A stretch of DNA of 64,000 nt. Source: Trichoplax sp. H2 (Eukaryota; Placozoa; Uniplacotomia; Trichoplacea). Positions within the stretch are counted from its first letter, which is position 1. Each line of letters opens with the position of its first letter. This document shows, piece by piece, positions 12,160-25,407 of the stretch. The notes under the pieces were generated by a model. It made no database searches, had not been told where the DNA came from, and was given only the letters and a program-made list of their open reading frames with translations. Position numbers and translations under genes: made by a program. Location of the stretch: contig NOWV01000106.1 in assembly GCA_003344405.1 (NCBI GenBank), positions 1-64,000 on the forward strand. The letters run 5' to 3'.

Positions 12160-14255
12160 TCATAAAATAACACAACTACGAGAATGATTGATATTTCTCG
12201 ATTTCATCAATGATTTGCGCGATTTATCATCATTAACAGTATTATTTCTAAGTAGCCTCTCTTGTGAATCGGTATGTTTGCTTTGATCCACTGCAATTTT
12301 TTCCGGTTTTAAATTTTGATATTGTGTACCCATAGCCAAATTCATTCTCTCAACTCTTGCTATGTGATGATGAATCTCTCTCGGTTGTAAATACGATCCT
12401 GACATATCTAGGTTAGCCACCTTTGCATTGCTTTCATTGTCAGGATTATTCATGTGAGCTTCACTAGATGATGAAGCTTTCGTCATTTGAAAGTGGCGTA
12501 AAGTTTGGTACGTATGATCGAGAGTTGCTGGTGACTGGCTTTGACTTGGAATGGACAATTCGGACATTACTTTACTTTCGTCAAGTTTCATGTTGGCCAC
12601 GTTGTCTTTGTAAATTTTCCATGCAACTTTTCGTTCAATAGAATCCGTTAACTTATTTGTTATCCTTTCAAAGGTATCATTATTCCATCTTTTACATATC
12701 GTTAACATTTTCATTGCTAATTTATAATGAAGTAAGGCCTCTTCGAATTTTCCTTGGCGATGAGCAATATCCCCAAGCCCTTCATTAGCTTCCATCTCAC
12801 TGATGTTATCATGAGCGTTAGTAGCAGCGTGACATGCTTTAGCATAATACTGAGAGCTTAGTTCTGTTTTATCCAACATGCCATATGCATAAGCAATGTT
12901 GCAGAATGCCTTAGATTGAGACGACTTGTCCTTAAGATCATCTAAAAAGTTAGCAAGATGTACAATCAACTCAATTGAAGATTTGTTAAGACAACTAAGA
13001 TAGTCTTGTTATTGATAAAAGTACGATACGAAAACAAAAATACCGTTTACAACATTAGCCGATAATAACTTTATTTAGATCAGTAACAATTTATAAATAC
13101 TTTACCGAATAAATTTATAGCTTTATGATGATAAGCTATCGCTTCTGAGTATTTGCCCATTTGATTAAGTACTGCACCAAGCCCTTGATAAATAGATGCG
13201 CCAAGGAACTTTTCTTCCTTTTTATTAACTATGAGGTGTTCTATTGCTAGTTCAAAACAGTCGATGGCGTCGTTAAACATTGATATTTGGTTATAAATCA
13301 GACCCGCATTGTAATAGATTTGACCTATTTTTGTTTATAAAAAAAAGTAAATTTAAGAGTGTGATGGCATGACTATAATCGCATTTGACAGATTTCCATC
13401 GATGTTACTGTATTTATAATATCAGTGCGGTAATTTTCGATAATATACTAGTTGATACTTGATGGCTAGCGTAAAAGGATATGTAGGGATTATATGTTTA
13501 TTGTATGGCTTAAAGCATTCAGTTTATCTAACTGCATATCTTAAACAAAACGCATTATCGTGCTACCAGCTGTTAAACTTACATAAAATATCTTCTTCTT
13601 GTATTTTTTGACAACGAGTTCGAATATCATTCAAAATTGCAAGACATTTCTTTAGTTGGCCTGAATTACCTAATAGAGATGCCATTTCGGCCAATATAAG
13701 AGTTTCATTTGATGGATCATCTATTCGTCTAAAAATATCACGAGAATTCTTATAACAAGTTAAAGCCTGATTAAAATTATCAGACTTTGTCCAGCAATAT
13801 CCAAGTTTCGATAAAACAATCGCCTGCATATCGAGCTTTTTTATTTCTCTATATCCGCAAAGTGCTAGATCAAAATACATTATTGCTTCTGAAAATAAAT
13901 TTAGGGAAAGTTTGCTTAAGCCAATATTATAGTAAATTTCGAAGGTCAGCTCATCTTCCGTAGCCTTTTCTTCTGGTATGGCTTCCTTAAAGCGTTTTAA
14001 TGCCTCCTTATGTCGACCTTGCCTCGCATAACAAATTCCAGCTAAAAGTAAGCATTGATATTTTAATTTAATGTAAGTAACCTCTAGATTATCTGCCTTA
14101 TCTATTGCTTCTTCAAATATTTCGATCGCTTTTTCAATGTTATCTTTTTTTAAATATTTTGATGCTCTGCGATATAAATTTACTACTTCCTTACGCTGTA
14201 CCAATGCTGAATCGATTTTTATGTTCGCATTGCTAGTCTTGTTATCGAACTTCAT
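12160..14255 (-). CDS. TPR-repeat protein with C-terminal CaaX box
   Basis: Three exons: 14255-13583, 13324-13101 and 12969-12160, with phase-consistent borders, giving about 568 residues. About eight tetratricopeptide motifs are visible (for example YLKKDNIEKAIEIFEEAI, GICYARQGRHKEALKRFKEA, GAVLNQMGKYSEAIAYHHKA, GDIAHRQGKFEEALLHYKLA). The arrangement recalls LGN/GPSM- or rapsyn-like TPR solenoids, but no GoLoco motif follows. After residue 430 the chain is polar and low in order. It ends NHSRSCVIL-stop: Cys plus two aliphatics plus Leu, the pattern used by geranylgeranyltransferase I, so membrane anchoring is likely if the protein is prenylated. The second junction (13101/12969) is the only phase-compatible choice I found but is the weakest. 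No orthologue name is given. Confidence 0.85.
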
Positions 14256-16002
14256 GATGTTATTGCTAATAATTTTATTACCCGCATTTAATGAAGAACT
14301 TCTTTGCTGACGATGTGTAAGTTAACCAGAAAATATGCGTATGATTATCGCCTGACCACTTCTGTAGATAACGTTTATGATGTTATACATTCCATTAATA
14401 AGCCGATTATATGCTTGTAAGTTTAATGCGTATCGTTACTCACTATGGCTTGAACTGAGACGTACTGTTCGAAATTCCATCGATTTACGCATACTGTATC
14501 AACTATAATTTTATATTAGAACTATTTGCTCTGCCGGTGTATTTTCAGCCCATATTATATTTATAGACAAGTTTACTGGTTGCTACGGTAACCAGATAAA
14601 TCGTATGTGACAGTACGTACTTTTTGTAAGACTACCGTTACAAGGCGTGGCGAGCCCTCTAAAATGGGTGAAAGATACTCAGCTATAGTGTTGCCATAAA
14701 TTATATCTTTAAATTGTGAAGAAATGGACTTTCAATTTGGCTCCAATTCCATACAGACAGATCAGTACAACATTGAGCAATTGGCTCTTGATATTTTGAT
14801 TACTTTCTATCGCAGTATTGAATAATCCTATTTCTTTCAAGTTTCTAATATAAACTATCAGTCGCTTTTACATACTCGGTCGCTCCAAGCATTTTACAAC
14901 TCACGTCGTAATACCGGTTTATACAGTAGGGTGCGTTTAGTATGGCTTGATGCTATTAGTGGCACTGATGGCTAATTACCGTATAGTGTACTGTAGTGTT
15001 GTGCAATAGAGTGAAAAGGTAACCCGAACCCGATCAAATGGTTGATTTTTCTAGCCCAAAATGAGTGCAATTGCTATACAAACACTGTATCACTATAGAA
15101 ATTTTTAACCCGAATCCCGCCCTCGAGTCGGGTTTAAATGGGGTTTCGTAGTAAATACATGAAGATACTGAACTAATTGAGTGCATGTACAGTATGCAGA
15201 ACGCGATATTGAGGGCTGTACGAGTTTACTGTAGAGTATGGTACAGTACTTAGGGTATTCGCAGAATCGCGTAAAATTGTGATGCCCAACCAAAATTCAA
15301 TATCCTTTACTTCATAGAAACGATTCTAATAACTAACCACGCTGAAGCTTACATACTTCATATTGACCATTTTATTTTATTTTATTCTTTATCTATAAAT
15401 GTTATAAATAAAGCACAGAATATATTACAAATTACATATTTAGATTCTTAGGATAACGTACAGATGATTGCATTTTGTTAAAAAGCAATGCGATAATTTA
15501 TAATTGGCAAGAAATATACAATTAATCTTTGTCAGTCCCTCGGATACTATCAGATAACTGTAGTTATGAATTGTGAGCTGCACCGGATTTGCATTTTCTC
15601 CACGTCGGATGTTTACTTTATAAGTCGTAGTAATTATAATTATATTAAGATTTCTTCTAAGAATCAGTGTAAATTAAGAGTTATCTTAAAGACTTGAACT
15701 CCATAAAGGAACGATGTTACCTAAGGTTACACATCTTAAAGCAATAAGTTTTCCGCATAGTCTTCAGCATTTATATCACCACATAATTGCATGAAAGGCA
15801 TTTAAGTTCACAATAACGCTTGTTCTACTGAAAATAAAATCTCATACAATTACTATGGGCCCAAAATTATGAAGATAATTGAGCGATATAGTGGTGAAAG
15901 CCGTCATAAAGAATGTATTAGGGCCTACACAAGGTTTTGCCGGAAGCTAACTCACTAATAGATACTGGGTCTTGCTGGAGTATTACTGTTAGGCCAGACA
16001 TG
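14256..16002. other. Intergenic region between the TPR gene and TAT
   Basis: No coding exon was recognised. A short (TTTTA) microsatellite lies at about 15370-15392; on the minus strand it supplies AATAAA motifs about 600 bp past the TAT stop and could be a polyadenylation region. A pair of ACCCGAA-type motifs sits near 15020-15130. A small reading frame at 15105-15293 (minus) has no recognisable similarity. Confidence 0.5.
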
Positions 16003-19000
16003 TTAATGGCATTTACCATTAGCAATATATCTATGCGCATTACAAAAGTCGGCAATACGACAACAGGCAACTTTAAGCATATCTTCGGGTACGGTAAGAA
16101 CAATTCGGAAAAAGCCTTCATATGAGAAACACTGGAAGCGTATACACAAAGTTAGTTAATCTCAGTACGGCCTGAATAATAACAGCGAAATTTTAATCAC
16201 AATTATGCTATCATCTTACCCTTCCAGGTATACATGATACGGACTCATCTTCATAAAGCTTATGAGTAAACTCTAGATCACTTTCAAAGCCAGTAAACCG
16301 TTCAATATCTATTCCGATCTATGTAATTGAATGAATTTTGATTAGAAAGGATGTGATATATACTTTATGTAAATCAAGAAGCTATAGGGTACACTTTTAA
16401 GAGTTAATCTGTAGGTTAAAGACTGAATTTATATTAGCGTCTACTTCAGATATCGTACCATCATATACATAGAGCCTTTAGGCATTATTGGGTTCAATCC
16501 ATCGATATTTTTCAATGAATTGTACGCAAGATGCGCATTTCCCTATTAATAATTAATTTAAGTAAATTATTCTAATTACACATCAACTACTAGGTTAAGC
16601 ATAATAACCGCCAGAAAATCGTATTTAACAATGTAAAGACAATAACCAAAGAACGGCAGGATACCTCAATTACTTTCATGACACTAGTGTAAAACTCTTG
16701 TGGAGTTTCTTTCAACATTTCAGGGATCGCTGCTTGGATAAGAGTATTTGGTCCTAAAATTCTTTGCGATAAGCTATGCAGAGCAGCACGAATCTAAAAT
16801 TTTAAAGAGATTAATTAGCAATAAGCTGACGATCCACAAATTATCAGGTGTATATAAGGTACATTTCTTATATCTTACTGTTAACAATAGCTATAACTTT
16901 AATACTAGCACCAGGCCTATGTAAGCAAATAATATAATAATGTTTTCTAGGTCTGCCTAACCTCTTTAGAAAAAATTTCATTCCTGTCATGAATAAATAT
17001 CCAACCGAAGCGCCATCCAGGTACGACAAATCTAATTATAGAAATAAAATAATTAAACCTTATATTTAATACACAATAAACAGGCTTTGCCCGTTATAGA
17101 GATCCAGTTACAAGATAACATGCAAGGACTCGCAAAAAAACATCATTCTGGATACGACGTTACAGTTTGCAATGTTAAAACCTCCAGCTTTTAGCTCTTG
17201 CTAAATATCTACCTTTTGGCAATTCCCCCGCATGATAATATTGGCACGGTACTTGTTAGAGATGCAATCGGATAGAACGCAGCATCAGAGAATACCTGAG
17301 ATTAAAATTTCGAAGCCAATTTTAGTTGATGTATTCTATAGCTGCTAAATAATAGCAAAAAGTAATTTTAATTTGTTCTCAATAATCATTCATTAATTAA
17401 ATTAAAGGACTATATTTACATCTAAATAGAAAATAATGCTTAAAATACATTTCTGATTTTAATTTAGTATTCAGAATAATCATTGGCAGATTCGATGACA
17501 ATTGCGCATACACTTTCGTAATACTAATACTGCATCTATAGATACGAAACATTATTTCATTATATTATATTTAACACTAATTGGATAGTAACTTAGATTC
17601 TAATCAGCTAGATTGTGTACAGTTGCATGATTTGTATTCTAACCATGTCTCGATAAACCTCATCGGCAACAATAGGAATTTTAAATTGTTCGGCAACTAA
17701 CCAAGTATACAAGAAAAAGAATCGTGTTAAATGCCTTACTCTATTTCGTAAAGCGATCTTATACTACTGAATATCTAAATTATAGCATTACGCTATACTC
17801 AATATACCTTGTAATATTTCCTGCAGATGGTCCCTCGAGAATACAGACCCACAAGGATTTGAAGGATTAATAATTACTATAGCGCGTGTTCGGTCATCGA
17901 TGAGTGAAATCATATGTTGTATATCAACTTCCCAATCTCGTTCAGGCTGAAGCCAAGAATTACAATAATAGAAAAACAATAATCATATCAACGAATTTTA
18001 TCTAGGACTGGAAAAGGCCACCATTCAAATTGTTCAGTAAAAGTCAATATTTTGGATCAATTCTTTCATTTAGCTACAAAAACTTATGATGTTATTATGT
18101 TGTTTAGTAGATCAAATCAAGTTCGTAGTTTAATAATTTATAGTATCACAATACAGTAACTAAATTACATTTGGGCTACGTACTGTATTGCACAGTTGCC
18201 CGGTACGTATGTAACCTGTGTCGGTCTTTACTATTGAGTATTGTAGTCTATTTGCGTCGGTATTGCTTATGGCAACAATATAAACTCTTTCGATTATGTG
18301 ACTGCGGCTATAGATAGAAAAGCCTATGGTCACCTACCATCAATTTATAAAGCTTCACATCTATGTGCAATCCTTTTAGAAGTGTAGAGTACAACGCGAA
18401 ACCGGGCATAGGTGAAAGAATGTTATCACCAGCATTGACCAAACCGGTTAGCGCTATTTCGATAGCACCAGAGCACCCACTAGTCAAGATAACGTCCTAT
18501 TTACAAAAATTCATAATATTCATTTATTTAAGTTAATATCAGTTCAGACGCAATTAATTATGCATTATGTCAAAGTATATACACACTGTATTGCATAACA
18601 ATTAAAATATGACTATAAAAGCTTAACTTTACTCTATTGCCACTACGGGAAAGTCTTGTTAAATTTCAAAAACGACAATTACAACATTATCACAGCTAGA
18701 GCAGACAGACAATACATGAATATAGTACTGTACGTACAGTATACATATCTACACAATCCAATATTTTAACGCAGAATTACAGTACAATATAACTATGAAA
18801 GTCGACTTTTTGAAATGGCGTTATTAAGGATATTTTTATGAAAATTGTTAGGATTTGAAGTATAAAACATTATTTTAATATGTCAGCAGACTACCGCTTT
18901 CGCTAACTACAGATTATTTTATCGAATTATGGATGTGGCTACCGATTACAGTCAAAATATAACTGTCTATACTTACATTGCCAGTGAATTCCATTCCAGA

Positions 19001-19742
19001 CCTGGAGTAAAATTTTGCCAGGGCATCACGCGTTTTTTTATATCCTTTAACATAAGGAATACGAAAGAAGTTATCATCAACGCTAATATTTAAAACTCCG
19101 ATACTTGATAACGTAAAACATACCAATCGCACAAAAACTGTTTTGTCAACTCTCAATTTTTCGTAAAGAGATTATATCTATAAAATTGTCTTGAGTTACT
19201 AAGTTCCCCCAACGCTGTAAAGTAGCACAGAATGCCTAACTATTCTCAATGCATACGTTATAATTCTCAACTTACCAATAGATGGGCTGTAACCATTGTT
19301 AGCGCATGTCAAAGTGGCTTTGGTTACTGCGTTTATAGCAGATTCTGGGGGCTGCAAATTACCAAAAATAGTGGGATCCCCTATGAAATAATACAAAATT
19401 AAATCATATTAATTAATTCGCAAAGACTGGAGCGATACATAAAAATTATTTCTTCTCTCAAAATAAGACGAATACGGTACGGTACGTACGAGCTAGGTGT
19501 ACAGCAGTCGTATTTTATTCCACTTCTAACATATACTGTACACGATGACAAATTGACTACGTATCAAAATAACAACGCATTTTCAAGGTAAGCATGAATT
19601 AAATGAGAAATGTACCAATGTTTAACGGTATCAAAGTTTTGGCTTGGTTCGGTTTCGCTGGAAGACTTTCGACATATTTTCGAATAGGATTGAAAGTGTT
19701 GCGTGCTAAGAATGAAGACTTGACTTCCCAGTTTTTCGACAT
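16003..19742 (-). CDS. TAT: Tyrosine aminotransferase
   Basis: Twelve exons: 19742-19616, 19380-19276, 19044-18977, 18496-18338, 17946-17808, 17696-17644, 17295-17213, 17031-16962, 16793-16665, 16542-16459, 16318-16220 and 16131-16003; 414 residues with all phases consistent. The enzyme transfers the amino group of tyrosine to 2-oxoglutarate using PLP, the first step of tyrosine breakdown in the cytosol. Fold-type I aminotransferase residues are visible: N183 in [11 protein letters not shown]211 and Y214 in VADEVYRDM, the Schiff-base lysine K244 in [10 protein letters not shown], and the carboxylate-binding R381 in [11 protein letters not shown]. The chain starts [20 protein letters not shown], so the roughly 40-residue N-terminal extension of mammalian TAT is absent. 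Two donors are GTTAG rather than GTRAG (after 17644 and 16962). Confidence 0.95.
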
Positions 19743-20139
19743 CTTCTTTTTTCGTTATCTTCTTTTTTCGTTATCTGCAACAAAGACGCACCATTTTAGA
19801 GTAAAGATAAAAAGGATTACGTTAACTCAAAATTTTCACACCAAGGTACTTTTTGTAGGTTGTAAAAGGACTAACAAGGTGTCAAGATCGTATCAATAAA
19901 AAAATAAATATTGTGTGTAATTCTCCTAGGGTTGGTTCAGTTACTCCTACAGACGAAATTGCCTATGATTTTCCGTTATAGTTTTTACTGATAGAGATGG
20001 CAAACTTACCAAGCATAGGACCATCAAAATATACTTTACTGTGTACGTATTAAGAAGCAAATTACAGTGTGGACCTTTACGTGTTCTATTTTTAATCTAT
20101 CATTGATTCTAAAATCTATATATAGGGTGGTCTCCAGAA

Positions 20140-22640
20140 CGGCATAGTATACTGTACAGTATGATTGTTTACTTCTATTACTTCGGTCAAACACGTTGAT
20201 GACCGTTTGGCGCTAAGTGGGGGCGGGGCGGAGTATGTGTTGTCTACGGAAAACAGTACAGTACTATTAACATTAAGGTGAGCGATCATACTGCAACATC
20301 TGTGCTATGAATGACTTTGGAAAGAAATTGTAGTAGGTAGCTAACATATGGAGACATCATTCCTACATTTCATTGTAGTAGAATGATTTACAAGTTCGCT
20401 AGATGTACATTATACATAAGTCATGACGGTATCACTAGTTTGTCAAATGCAGTGTGTTGCGATTAAATGCATGGGTTACATGAACAGTATCCAGTTGGTT
20501 AATAGAATGAAATTGAGAAATTAGAATTATTTCCTAGCAATAATTCTGCAGTGTTGTAATAAATAGTAAAGCACATTACGCGATAAGAAAACTGTAACTT
20601 ACACCAATATTGAACATAACTATACTCGTACAGTAATTTAATATAAATACTAACTCCTGTGTTAGCATAGTGTAGAACTAATACAAAACTGCTCACTAAT
20701 ATACCGCATATAAAGCATATACTGTACTGCATCGTGAATGTGCGATTCGACTAATTAATTTAAGGGAACAAGTACCATACTGTACTAAATGGCACATCTA
20801 TCGATGATACAGTGAAATCAAAGGAACATTTATAATCAATATTAGAGACGGTTTCGGATTCAATATTTGAATATTTTTAAGTAACTTCGATCCGAATTTA
20901 CCGCATAGTTTACTTTCTTACGGCTTCTATTTTCAAGAACTTGGCCCACTGAGTAGCGCTGTAAAAATGCTGTAAACAACCAGTAACTTGTTACAGTTAA
21001 ATACCTGTATATGCACATGAATGAGCTGTAACCGTGAATGCGTTTGTAAACCAAGGTTACTGAAAGAATATCTACTGTGTTTTGTAATCTTAGCCCTAGG
21101 ATCTCTTCAAGAAACTGACAATTAAATTGCACTGTACACGATAAAATCCACAGTTAACCTATATACTAGTATAGGAAATACTGTTCTGTATAGTTGAGTT
21201 GCAGATAAAACAGTTTCTAGGTCAGAGCTCAGAGCTAAAAGAGAATCTTAATTAGCATACGATATGCAGTGTACTGTACAGTACTAGTGTACTACCTGGT
21301 ACAGTACATTAGTATACTAAGTTATAGTAGTAGCTGTTAGTAGACTACTGTATATGAATCGAATATTGAAAACAACACTACGGAGACTAGTCTACTCTAC
21401 TGTAGAGCAAGAAGCAATAGTACAGTAGCATAGTGTGTGCTTTTAAATTGTTTTCAGGTTGGCAGTAGTAATGTAGAGCGATATTTCCGTAGTTATTAGT
21501 AAACCAGCAATGAATCTATGATGAATCATTACTGAATTTACTGTACTGTACTGTATTGCAGAAGCAGCTTACCGCAATCAGCTAGGCTCCTAAATGAATG
21601 ATGCGGACTAATCCAAATTCCTCTCTTGATGCACTTGAAGGTAGACCAAGGATGATCGATTAAATTGATCAAAAGCAGTACGGCACCTTGTAGTTACAAG
21701 ATAACTCCAAGAAGCTTCAGATACTTTAATAAAATCAATCAAAGTGAGTTCAAAGGGAACGCTGCGAAGAAAGTGTTGTGAAATACAATTCAATCTGCAA
21801 GCTTTACACGTACAGTCAGACTAATCTATATAGAGCTTTTTTAGGACGTTAAATACAGTACTGAACTTTTGCATAGCGACGGTGTACAGTACAGTACAGT
21901 ACAGTATGTGTAATTGTACAGTACTGTACACTGTACAGTACAATCAGTCATGAATCTCATGATGCAATTTAATGCAATAATGCAGAACAGTACAGTACTG
22001 TACAGCTAAAGACTCTAAGCCTCCAACAAGTACTGTACAGTACTTTTCAGACATTCATCAGACTTTGCGATATTGTACTGTACACTGTACAGCACATTTG
22101 TAAACAAATTGCCACTTTGATACTTTTGACAGTACGGTTACTCTTTTGATCTATCGTTTAATTTTTGTTATTATATTAACATATACAGTATATATATTAA
22201 TATCAACCATGTTATCAACCAACAGCAACCTGACTCATTCACCAATTGCAAAGTTAACATGAATAATGATAATCAAAGCTTTGACTCGGTGACTTCGTTG
22301 TACAGTACTGTACTGTACATGCACAAAGTCGGTTTGCTGGTACTGTATGGAAAATACTGTACAGTACAGTACTGTATTAGAAAATCCTCCCACACTTTTG
22401 TTCTCTACTGTACAATTGTACTGTACTGTACATACGGTAGGTAATCTTTACCATACGGTACCTTACATGTACAGTACAGTACAGTACAGTACACACTACT
22501 GCAGTAATAACTGCTACAGTACTGCGCTGTAAATACTGTACAGTACAATACAGTGTACTGTAGACCAGCGAGTTCAACTACTGTACACTGTACAGTACTG
22601 TACACTGTACAGTAGTGTACAGTATTGCGAAATCAAATCA
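20140..22640. repeat. GTAC-W palindromic pentamer arrays
   Basis: Repeated GTAC tetramers separated by a single A or T (GTACAGTAC, GTACTGTAC) become dense between about 21870 and 22625, with the heaviest runs at 21880-21950, 22300-22380 and 22465-22625. Because GTAC is its own reverse complement and the spacer is A or T, the arrays read alike on both strands and can fold into hairpins. Several small frames that repeat S-T-V-Q-Y-C across the arrays are by-products and not genes. Confidence 0.9.
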
Positions 22641-23079
22641 AATTTATTTAGATGCAGTATGACGCAGCATGCAGCATGCCGCATGCCGAGTTACTGTAAT
22701 AAGTGTCTATGTGGCGTGTTACCTGAAATCAGAAATAGGTGACCTCACGCACGTCAAAAAAACATCAAGTGATGTCCTGTTTAATTTATTTTAATGGTGC
22801 AATACGGATTGCATGAGTAATCCGAGTTTTCATTTAGGGATTTATGTACGGTACTAGAGATACAAATATCAACGCTACTTAGTCAAGCCAGAGATTATCC
22901 ATTTTTCAAGTTTTAATGGCGTCCAAGCACGATACGTCGTCTACTGTACAGGGTAGAGCAGCACATTACTGTCTGGAAGTCAAAATCAAAGGGCATTTGC
23001 TTAATTGGAAATGATTGAATCAATCTATCCTTTGTGATTACAAAACACAAGGACTTCAAGATGGAGCTCACAGTATGAT

Positions 23080-23260
23080 CTACGCGTGAAAAAAGCGCGC
23101 ACTGATTGGTAGCGGTAAATCAGGCGATTATTGGTTCCTCGATTCGGACAAGGCCCCCGGCCTCGCCATGTGACCTCCATTTGTCGCTTTATAATAACTT
23201 TTATAACGTATTATCAAAAATAACCTTGATACGTAGTCCCGCCCGCTTATGCTCTCATTA
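23080..23260. promoter_or_regulatory. Promoter-like island without an assigned gene
   Basis: This stretch is clearly GC-richer than its surroundings. It holds two ATTGG motifs (CCAAT boxes on the minus strand) about 30 bp apart near 23104 and 23132, a TTTATAATAA element near 23190, a CCCGCCCGC GC-box-like motif near 23240, and the GCGCGC and GGCCCCCGGCC palindromes. If it is a promoter it may fire leftward, since the CCAAT boxes read on the minus strand, but no exon was found in either direction. Confidence 0.3.
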
Positions 23261-25049
23261 TATTATATTACTAACAGTACAGTGTACATTATATTTATTA
23301 TTAATTAATTAATTATTTTTTTTTTTTCAGGATGTATACAGTATGTCACGGTCCAAGTACATACAGTACAGTACTGTTGTACAGTATATTTGTATTTGTT
23401 TCAAATTAGCAACGAAATAGTATAGAATAGTATTTACGTGTCTATGTCGTTGTAATAAGTATTATATATATATGACATATACACACACTTCATCGTCCAT
23501 CAAGGAGCTTCTGTCATAGTTTGGCTGCTACGAGTGCTATTTCATCTAGCTCTTAGCTCTCTACTGTCACGAATAATGATATATTTAGTTTAGTATACTG
23601 TAGTGTAAATATTGTACAGCATTGTATCAGAGCAGCTCACTGTTAAGCCCTACCCCACATCAGAAACCTTGACACTGGGATCTACCCCACACCCCATATT
23701 GTATTGTTCTCGAAACTTCTTAGCACGAGCTGTATATACATTGTACAGTACTATGTAATCATCAATCGGCAGGCATCTGCGATGACTGACAATAGCAGTA
23801 GGCTTCTTTGGGTACTTCGATGATGTTGGAGACTGATAGATAATGATATTAAATTAGGTAATAATTAATTATATGTGTAACTATTACTCGATCTGGGAGA
23901 GTTTGATAGTGCTTCCGCATTGCGTCTGAACAAGAATTTAACTGAGTTACAACACTACTTTATGATTAGTTTGTTATTGTGCTAATAGGATAAGCTATCC
24001 TGGATAGCATATTATTAGTGGAAATAGGTCTTTGATCGGCAGTCCTCTGGTCGATTATCGATTAGTATGTTACCTTCATCTATTTATTATGACAAGAACT
24101 CAGCTGTAGTCAGTCATATAACATACAATGGGCCGTAGCCATTAAATGACTGTAATTAATTAATTATATTCTACTGTGTTCTAAACTTCAAACTCCAAAC
24201 TCCAACGTTTTTGAAGTGTAATAGTATAGCTCTGTAATAGGTAGATCGCAGTATTATTTGACTGTAATCATTGATTATCTAAACTAAACTGGATATTTTC
24301 TTTAAAATGCCCAACGTCACCGTCGAAAACTGTACATGTACAAGATGAGTTATTTAATTACGAACGATGCGCTCGCTACTATACGTGTATATGTACGGCG
24401 AATTCACTTTATGCTTAATTGTTTGTGCTTATGCTATTCCGTACTACGGTAGTGTAGTCTGGGTACGTCCGCTTCCACTAAAAATCTCCTTTACCTTTCT
24501 CAAAAATTGTACAAGTCACTTCGAGACACTGTATGCTATCGTCGAATACTATAATTTACTACCAATCCTTTAATCCCATAGTTATTAAGATTTTACATAC
24601 AGAAATACTATCGATACTGTATCCAACCTTTATAACATTAAGGCAGTGGTGGTACCGCAAATTTCAGTGATAGAGTAGTTAACGTATTGCTATTTTACTA
24701 TTACATTTCATATTTCAGAGCCACTCCATTATACTGTACTATGTGCAAGGATTAGAGCTATTTGACACATGACGGGATTACATAGTGCATATTACTAACT
24801 TTTTGATATTTATTAATAACGTGTAAAAGCTGAGAATGTACTGATTAAAGTTGCACTACATCATTTTTGTATTCTACAAGGCCTGAGAGACTAAAATATA
24901 GTATATCCGTCCTTTGAAGGTGTAAAAATGCACGCAAAAATTAATTAATAAAATAGTGGGTTGGCTTATAAATATTTCAACTGTAACAGCTATACAGCAG
25001 AAAGACATAAACAGTTTGTTAGCAGCAACAAATAAGCGGCTGTGCGGTT

Positions 25050-25403
25050 TTAGTTCGCATACTATAGTAATAAACATTGATTACGACCGTGTTCACACCT
25101 TCACCTATTTTGCAGCCTAAGTGCATAAATTGATTTCATTATTTTGGTAAGCTGTAAGGCAGTTTTAATTGGGTCCATCAATTTTTTTATTTAAATTCTA
25201 TAATTATCAATAAAACTTTGTTACATATGGCTAACTTTTCGTAAATGGTTGGGCTTAAACTTTAATCCACAGTATGTTATTCCAGATAAGACATAATCAA
25301 AGTAATTTTATTTATTAATTATTGATACCATGAATCAATAATAAATGACTTGTAGTAAATTATCCAATAATAGACATCTCTATTTCGCGTAAGCAATGCA
25401 ACA
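25050..25403 (+). repeat. Left copy of a duplicated block before gap 1
   Basis: The roughly 354 bases match 25773-26125 almost perfectly, with one homopolymer length change and few substitutions. The right copy begins exactly at the end of the N gap (25753-25772). This is the pattern expected if two allelic contig ends were placed in series instead of being merged. Confidence 0.85.
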
Positions 25404-25407
25404 TGAC

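Noticed and set aside
15918-16125. Overlapping small frames on both strands
   Set aside because: They are shadow frames of the last TAT exon, which is read in another minus-strand frame ([12 protein letters not shown]).
16480-16500. tRNA B-box-like GGGTTCAATCC
   Set aside because: It lies within a TAT coding exon (GLNPIMP) and no cloverleaf surrounds it.
19603-19899. 98-codon plus-strand frame
   Set aside because: It is antisense to TAT exon 1, which encodes [13 protein letters not shown] in the correct phase.
22259-22605. Four small frames rich in Y, C, T, V and Q
   Set aside because: They are generated by the GTAC pentamer array; same explanation for 62714-63200.
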